From Siderastrea siderea (Eukaryota > Cnidaria > Anthozoa > Scleractinia > Rhizangiidae): DNA of 64,000 bases. Made by a program: the position numbers and the translations under genes. Position 1 is the first letter of the stretch, and each line of letters starts with the position of its first letter. The notes below the pieces were generated by a model, which saw only the letters and a program-made list of their open reading frames with translations, ran no database searches and was not told the DNA's origin. The stretch covers positions 47,659,533 to 47,723,532 of the forward strand of contig OZ034967.1 of the NCBI GenBank assembly GCA_964030785.1. The letters run 5' to 3'. This document shows positions 56,799-64,000 of this stretch, piece by piece.

Positions 56799-57910
56799 AA
56801 ATTTTCGTTGTTTTCTGTCACAGTGGCGGTTTTTAAAATATGTTGTTCCACTTTACGGAGTTCAAAATGCTAGCCAAAGAACCCACACTGTTTTTTGTGT
56901 ATAGACTATGAGGAGAAAAAAATACTGTGAGTTGCCACTGGGCGAGAGCTAGTCTTGCTACAAGTCACTCTGTTTTTATTAAAGCATCACGTTTACGGCA
57001 AACAGGAACGGCAAAAATACCACGTGATCATGAGTTTCCCGCCATTTTTCACTTTTGCCGTTTGCCGCTTTTAACGCGAAGAGGCCTGTTCTCGCGTTCG
57101 ACTACAACGCGAGGACCAACGCGAGTATTTCTTTGAAGTGTTTGATTCGTTCTGCTACAATTATCAGTCTGTGCTTAAGCCCAGTAATGTTTTACTATTG
57201 ATTCGTTCTGCTACAATTATCAGTCTGTGCTTTAAGCCCAGTGATGTTTTATTTATTTTTCTACGGAAACTGACCGGATTCCTGTCAGTGTCAACTTCGC
57301 AAAGGCAATCAACTGTTTTATGAAAAAGGCACTAAAATTATGCAGTACGTCAAATCATTGCAAATCATTAGTTACCGGTTGAATGAATCAACCGGTAACT
57401 AATATTTTCGTTAAAAGTTAGAAAGCTTATTTCTTGTGTATCCAAGCTTTTAATGAGTTTCACGAAGCTTAAGAAGAAATGGCCCGCTTTAAAACGGCAG
57501 ACGGCAAACGGCAGGTTGCCGTTTGCCGTAAACGAGATGTTTAATCTTTCCAATATTTATAAAACGCCACTCTGGTTAAAAAATTTTGTTCGTAAATGTA
57601 AAATATAAAGTTGAAATCCCAATGCTAAAACCTTAGCCTTCATCAAGGGGAAGTGATCAGAAAGTTTCACAATGGGCGGGTTGTATGTAAAGAAAGATGC
57701 AAATGTTAACTCAATTGCTCTTAAATTTAGGAGATGGAGTGGCCAAAACGCAAACAATGTCCCGATAAGGCTGAATATTGTGGTCGTTTATGTTTTACCG
57801 CTTTCTGGTGTTCTTTCAGTCGACAAGCAAATTTTTATTTCGTTTCATCAGTGTAGCCCTTGTCACAGTCTTGCCAGGGAATTGAATAAATAGCGCCATG
57901 AGTCTGATGT
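56799..57910 (-). mobile_element. Penelope-like element B (duplicate, internally deleted)
   Basis: Aligns with 53182-54130 and then jumps at about 57735 (GAGATGGAGTGGCCAAAACG) to sequence equivalent to 56028-56190, so the C-terminal coding part is lost. It lacks the 1.7-kb transposon. A 54-bp tandem duplication lies at about 57143-57250. Confidence 0.75.
57143..57250. repeat. 54-bp tandem duplication
   Basis: GATTCGTTCTGCTACAATTA...AGCCCAGT(A/G)ATGTTTTA appears twice in a row. Copy A (53587-53630) has it once. Confidence 0.8.
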
Positions 57911-60900
57911 TGTATTTGCTTAAGCTAAACGTTTGAAATTGCCGCCTTTCCGGCGTTCTCTTCCTTTATTGGTGCCGCTCTTTAAAACAATTAATGGCCG
58001 AGCAAAGAAAGTCGGTCCTGTTGACCAGATTTCTGGAAAAAAAAAATCTTATAGACATAAGCGTAGTGCTAGTGCAGTCCTCTAGATAACCCAATGATCA
58101 CCTGTCAATTTGAAGTTTGTTTCTTGGAATGAATGTTGTGGGATTGTGAGCTTACAACTCCATGCACGTGTGACATGGCGGTAAAACCAAAGGCAGTGAT
58201 CTGTGCGGCACAACAAAATGGAAATTCTGAATCTACTGTGGCCAGCTAAACCGAGCTCAGCTGACCTGAGGAGGGAATGCCTCCATAACCAAACAATAGT
58301 GACTAATTTCTATTGTTTTGGCATTGTTTATACTTTATCTTACTAATATTCTCAAAGGAGCAAACAGACAAGAGGTTAGCAGTATGATTTCACAAGATTC
58401 TGCGTCGTGATAAAACTGATTTCGGACTCTGGAATCAAGTGGCTGCCTTTGGATTTCATATCGTCTTTTGCTGATAACAAGATAGGGAAGTTTTACACTG
58501 TACGTTGAAGTTAAGTTGATTTACGCGTCGAGTAATAAATGTAATGTATCGATCGTGTGCTGTCAGGCTGGCTTGGCATTGTGTTTTTTTTTATCACTGA
58601 CTGCAACTATAAATAAAGAACTTTAAAGATTGTCTTTACTGGTTTTAGATTGAGGGAGGAGAGCTACGAGCAAGCTGATGTATTTAATTGTTTTTCAAAC
58701 AAGTTGGTAGTCCTTGCAATACAACATGAGAGGTCCTTGTTTGAGACTTTGCAAGACCGGGGTTTTAGGCGCCACAATCATGCACAATCACAATAGAATA
58801 AATTGACGGGTGGGCAAGCAAAATTTGAGGGAATGAACAGAAGGTGACACATTCAATAGTAAAGTAAAACATGTTCGTTATTTAAAAACAGTTTTAGTCG
58901 GCAAACACATGACTGTTTGGTGGCAAGGGTTGCCGTGATTATTTTGGGTGCTGAATTGGAAGTTAAAATTTTCAGAATTGAAATTGCCTTCACCATACTC
59001 AAACATGCCGTGAAAAGCGAAACTGTCGAATGGTGCTCATACTAAAAAGAGAAAGTTGTGATGTTAGAGAGTTAGAGTAAAATAGCAGGGTTTTTTTCCT
59101 GAGATTATTTTAAGTTCACAGTGCATTTCACTGAATTTGCATACTGTGAGTCTCAAAATATATTATTGCGCAAATGACGTGGGAACAAATGGAACCTTTC
59201 TAGATCTTTCGTGGGCTTAATCCTTCAATTAAAATTTGAATAGTGAGTGAAGCTCATGTTGAAACTCATAGTCAACAATAACTGTAAAAGAAATTGTTAG
59301 AAATAGCAATATATGGTCAGAAGTTAGTTTCAGTTAAAAAAGTGCATCAAATTTGCAAAAACGCGTGAAATCTGACCTTTTCAATGAACGTCAGGTGGTA
59401 CATAACACAACAATTCTATCTTGATGATGTCCATTTTGTTTTTTCTAGCTGTTGCAAGAACATTTTGTTACTGCACTTTTTGGTAACATGCAAACTCGGA
59501 AGTTATGTAGTTATGTAAATTTTCACTGCTGCCAATCAAGGCCCTTAGAGGTTCAGCTCATTGAGGTTAAAAGGTCTGAAGGGTTCATGTCTGGTGAATT
59601 TTGATGCACCTCATCAGTTTCTGTATTTCATGGTTTGCAATTGTCCATTGGGTTTTAAGATGGATTCCGCTCAACCTTCGAGCAATAAGTGCAAAAATTG
59701 TTTGCAAAAAACTACTCATAGCACAGTAACATTTTTCACTTTTATTCACTTCTGCAAGTGTCCTCGTGATTAATTCTCAAGCATTCTCGAGAAAATTAAT
59801 GTCAAATCTCATGAAAATATGCTAAGAAACAGGTGCCATTTGGTTTTGAACTGACATAGTGTCTTTTCAATTAAAATAGGGATAACTTCAAATTCAATTT
59901 TCACCTGCGGCATCAGCTTGGGAGCTTGAGTATTGATAACTTCATCTTTTTTCATTCAAAATGTTGACATGCTATGAGTGCATGTAGTTTTTGGTAACTT
60001 TATTTTGCACCTATTGCTTGAACATTCAGCAGAAATCGTGTTTAATTTCGTGGTATGTGTGTTAGATAAAGACATAATAAATTGTTTCAGTGTATGTTGT
60101 TGAAGCAACTTTTCAGTTCTGTGACTTTTGTTTGTGACATCAGAAAACTGTTGTCCCCACCCATCACGAAAAACAACTAAGCCCAGCAAAAAGCCAAAAC
60201 CACAACAGTTCTTTAGTTTCCTAGTGAGAATGTGTCCAATTCGGTTTTAAATTGAAAAGATCCACTTTGGATAATTTCCTGAAAAGTCGCACGTTTCTCT
60301 CAGCAAGTGAACACCGCACCATGCCTGTTGAGGTGTGATTAATTTCAACCACTTATACAAATTGGTGTCAGCTTTCAAAACATCATGTTGTAGACTTGCT
60401 GCAAGTCAACCTATTCGATTGATGTTATTTGTGCTGTGCTTTACGAGTAAAGCAAGCGATGAAGTCGCGAGAGGCCTACTAACCTGAAAAAAATTAAAGG
60501 ACTTGAGAAAGTCTAATCATGTTGTTAAGTGGTGAATTGTTGAAGGGTACCAGCTAGTTGCAATAAATTCCCAATATTGAACTCACATCATATTGCAAAG
60601 GTTTCTCAGGTGTGTTTGCACACAAGACAACCAAGAGACCCCTGGTTACAGGGTACAAGTGTCTGTGAAAGTTTGATCGATCTCTATCCCAGAATTTTAA
60701 ATCTAGCTTTGGACAGTGAAACAGGACTAATCTAGATAACATCCTTTTCACTTTGGGGAAAAAGTAACTTTGTACTTTTTTGTTCCGTAAGGATTTGGTC
60801 CGCTACATGTCTTGGTTGAAAATGGAGCTGAATGCTTGTGTGTGCTACCGTTCAGATGTGAAAATCAAGTCAACTGGTGAGTAAACTTGAAAAGAATTAG

Positions 60901-61914
60901 AAAAGAATTAGATTTTTCATTTTCTGTGCAAAAGTTGACCATTACAAGTAAAGTACGAAAATCACTTAAATTGTTTGGCTTAATGTGTTTTTATAATGAT
61001 GTTTTCTGGGTGATAGCTCCAAAGTCCTCTCTGGGCAACAAAATCATTCTTAGAACTGAAAACTGATTTCAAGACCAAATTTGAGATACAGTAAAACACC
61101 ACATGTTAAAAGAAATGAGCTTATCCCTTTAAGCCCTAAGCGCCGATGAAAATGAAATTTCTCTTTACATGATCACTACTTGTTTGAATGTTCAAGTGAC
61201 AAAAATAAAGGAAGTGATCACTGAGGATAGGATGACTTGATATTTGGACAAATTCTCATGACTAGTTTTATAAGAAATGTATGGGGATCAGTAGTGAGAA
61301 TATGCATTTTCATATCAGGGTTTTAAGGGTTAAATCTGTTCCACAATTCCCACTACTCATACTTGTTCTTGATGTCATACTAACTTGTTCTAGATATTAA
61401 GCATGAATTTAGTTATGATTTTTTTGTACATCCACTACAAGGGTCATTAACAAATTGCCTGAATCACAATTGTGATTTCTTAAAAGTGGAACCAGGGGTG
61501 CATTTGTCAAAAGCCCCAAAAAGCCATTCATAAAAATATAAACCACTTTCTGCAAAGCTGTTATTTCAGTGTCTTTAAAACAAGAAAAGTTTAACTGATA
61601 GCAAATTTTTCGTGCTTAGAAACTGGTTTGTTTACAAGATGCAGTATGAATTATCGTGCTGAAATCGACCCAAGAAGTTTTGCGACTTTTGAGAAACACA
61701 TGCCTGACCTACAGCTCCTTCATAGCTCACTTGTTAGACCAAGGACTAATATACAAATAACTGTAATAAACTATGTCGGGACTCATTATTTGGTAATAGA
61801 AAATCCTGGATGAAAGTGACAAAATCACAAAATTCCAAAACTAACCAATTCTGACTTGGGTGTAATTCAGCTACATTAGCATCCTATACAAATTACAAAA
61901 AAACCCTATAAACC
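57911..61914. other. no firm gene; two weak candidate exons
   Basis: About 4 kb without recognisable repeats. 60792-60876 is bounded by a pyrimidine-rich AAG acceptor and a GTGAGT donor and can read NGAECLCVLPFRCENQVNW. 59640-59700 can read VCNCPLGFKMDSAQPSSNKC, with EGF-like cysteine spacing. They might be exons of a cysteine-rich extracellular protein but are unproven. A poly-A signal (AATAAAG) near 58613 could end an unseen transcript. Confidence 0.3.
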
Positions 61915-64000
61915 TAAAGCAACAGCAACAGTTTATTACATTCCTCTTGTCACTAATTTACACAGGTTTGGTGGCTACTAATTAATTAACAATTTCTTTG
62001 GATTACAATTTACTATTTGATTACATCCATGTTACAATAACAAGACTTCACAATTTACTAATTATTTACAGTTATTTGTCAATTACCATTACGCATGAGG
62101 AAAAATGGGTACACACACACAACCAGAAAAAGGAAAAGGGGGAAGAAAAAGAAGTATAGAGATAACAACAAGGAGTGGATCAAAGAAAAAAAGAGAACTG
62201 TACAGAGGCATAGTGTGGAGCGGGATTAGAGTTTTGGAGGTAGTCGGGTTAATACTAGAGAAGTTTTTCGACTTTAAACTGTAAAGTTAATTTATGAAAA
62301 AAACTCATAACAATTTACTGATGTTTGTAGGGCTTTGCAGGCGTAAAAGTAATGTTTGACTAGCAGCAGGAGGAGACACAATTTTTTCTTTAAGTGAAGA
62401 GACAGCTGAAGAGATGTCGGTACTTGATTTAGAATCACATCATAAGGCGAGATGGTCAAAACAGTGCTATGGTGATTGTTGAACCACTGTAAAGAGGCGT
62501 CTAACAAAGACTGTTAGACGCCTCTAAAAGAGGTGTCTAAAAATTCCGGACAATCTAAGAAGGTGTGCTCTATGGAGTCCAACTCATTGCATATTTCACA
62601 TTTTTCATCATTTGCTATTCCAAAGATTTTTAGTTCTTTTTTGGTTACGAGGACACGGTGAAGTAATTTAAAAGAAAACTGCCGCAGCTTGTTATCGGAG
62701 GTAATTTTATAAGTACTAGCAACAGCAGATTCCCAAGAATTGGCAATGACTGGATGATTTTTCCCCCAAGAACTAATTGCGGTAGGCACGCAAGCAGAGC
62801 TTTCGATAAACAATTCATAATACTGTTTACAACGAAATTCATCGAAATTGATTAATTTATTTTCTGAGAGAAAGAAAGTGTTCTTCGTTGAAAGTTTATT
62901 CATTTGAGAATTGCCCTGTTCAGCACATTTCTGTTTAAGAATACTTGGGATTGCTGAGATCATCTGGTAGTACTGTAGAAAATTTGTTTCGATGCTGTAT
63001 TTTTCTTTAAATTGATTGAAAGAGAGGAAGTCTCCTGAGTCAGTTAGCAAGTCCTTAATAAAGAAGGTCTTTTTGTCATACTAAGGTTTCCAGAATACTG
63101 GCTTCTTGTCAATAAGAATCTCCTTATTGTTCTATAAGATAAAATCTCTTTTAAGAGGGGACTCATACTGACTATGTAGTTCATGAAAAAACCGGAGAAG
63201 TTCACGGTAAAAGCTAGGAAGTCGGTTATCCAAGTATTTTATGTCATGAAAGAAAGACCGCCGTGCTTCTCAAGGTAATGATTAGGAATTGCCTTCCAAT
63301 TATCACTAGAGTCGGACAATATTCTTCCAATCCATGAAAGGTGTAAGGCTTTTACAGCCGTTCTAAAACAGGGAAAGCTCAATCCTCCCTTAGCCAAAGG
63401 TTGATAGAGCGCTTGCCTTTTAATTCTGTCCTTTTTATTTCTCCACAAAAAGGCAAAGAGTTTTCCTTGTGTTTGATTAATCACTGGCTCTGGAACAGAA
63501 AGCATTGAAGCAGAGTAAATAAGCGGAGAAATTCCCAAAGATTTCGCCAACGTTGTTCTCCCGAAAAGAGTTAGGTCTCGCGTTAACCACAGGTTCAGTT
63601 TGGTCTCCATTTTTTGAATTTTAATTGAAAAGTTTTTCTTAATATTTTCTTCTTCTTTATGGGAGAGATAAGTGCCCAGAAATCTCAGTGGTTCACTTGG
63701 ACATTCAAATCCCAAAGGTCTATTTTTATTTTGTTTATTAGAATCAATCCATAGTGCTTTAGTTTTCTTTTTATTTAAAGCAAGTCCCGAGATTTTACTA
63801 AAGGAGTTGATAATTGAAATAGCTGCCGATAGGGAATCAATGTCATTGACTATTAAGGTGGTGTCATCTGCGAACTGAGATATTTTAGATTCTTTATTGT
63901 CAGGAAGATTAATGCCTCGACAAAATTCGTCATGTCTCACTTTGGAGGCTAAGATTTCAACTGCTAGAACAAAGAGCAGCGGGCTTAAAGGGCAGCCTTG
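61915..64000 (-). mobile_element. L1/Tx1-type LINE, 3' part, running off the window
   Basis: From the right edge the minus strand reads QGCPLSPLLFVLAVEILASK, QFADDTTLIVNDIDS (intact FADD catalytic box), then ALWRNK-type FAFLWRNKKDRIKRQ, to a break near 63239. After stops, 63050-62514 continues with a zinc knuckle CEICNELDSIEHTFLDC, and 62507-62292 gives the C-terminus. The 3' UTR ends near a (GTT)-rich stretch at 61918-61932. It is distinct from the LINE at 2968-6538. The 5' half is outside the window. Confidence 0.85.
62494..62524. repeat. 31-bp hairpin inserted in LINE coding sequence
   Basis: GAGGCGTCTAAC pairs with GTTAGACGCCTC around AAAGACT. GAGGTGTCTAA follows at 62530, so the local sequence has been copied in both orientations. 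It introduces a stop between DCPEF and DASLQWFN. Confidence 0.7.

Noticed and set aside
61628..61813. 61-codon frame reading NYRAEIDPRSFATFEKHMPD
   Set aside because: No clean acceptor in phase and no family recognised. Left as possible but unsupported.

Overview
The window is eukaryotic nuclear DNA, most likely from an anthozoan cnidarian and probably a stony coral. That is an inference from several things: AT-rich sequence, short phase-1 extracellular exons with GT/AG introns, a single-exon rhodopsin-like GPCR, a clan-2-like cytochrome P450, and a dense mix of LINE, Penelope-like, SINE and foldback elements. There are no bacterial-type genes or operons and no CRISPR array. Three host genes can be supported. 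(1) At 432-2648 (+) are the last exons of a single-pass membrane protein: a WSC-like cysteine module, a calcium-binding EGF and a transmembrane tail. (2) At 24315-27803 (+) is a complete three-exon P450 of 512 residues. (3) At 39071-40387 (-) is an intact intronless class A GPCR of 438 residues.

Layout. 1-2812: membrane-protein exons, with intron 2 almost filled by two foldback elements. 2954-6552: a 5'-truncated L1/Tx1-type LINE on the minus strand with a 14-bp target duplication. 6640-8116: a diverged copy of DNA found upstream of the P450, then a transposon nested in another. 8710-10900: LINE fragments split by a 1.3-kb DNA transposon. 10900-16400: simple repeats and a 285-bp foldback, no gene. 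16402-20493: a 4.1-kb palindrome with arms of about 1.35 kb. 20500-34490: the P450 region, with one working gene followed by two decayed copies. The paralogous flanks act as empty sites that date several insertions. 35400-38890: an L2/CR1-type LINE tail, a tRNA-Gly-derived SINE and another LINE tail. 39071-40387: the GPCR. 44571-53179: four head-to-tail copies of one repeat family, two of them carrying further insertions. 53180-57910: two copies of a Penelope-like element, one split by a 1.7-kb transposon with long inverted ends. 57910-61900: no convincing gene, only two weak candidate exons. 61915-64000: a second L1/Tx1-type LINE (-) running off the window.

The genes do not form a pathway. 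The unity of the window is evolutionary: a tandemly duplicated P450 locus that is mostly dead except for one copy, embedded in layered transposon insertions. Many of these can be read to the base because an uninterrupted paralog, or an exact target duplication, is present in the same window.

All calls are by eye. Family names rest on remembered motifs, and no search, alignment score or expression evidence was available.
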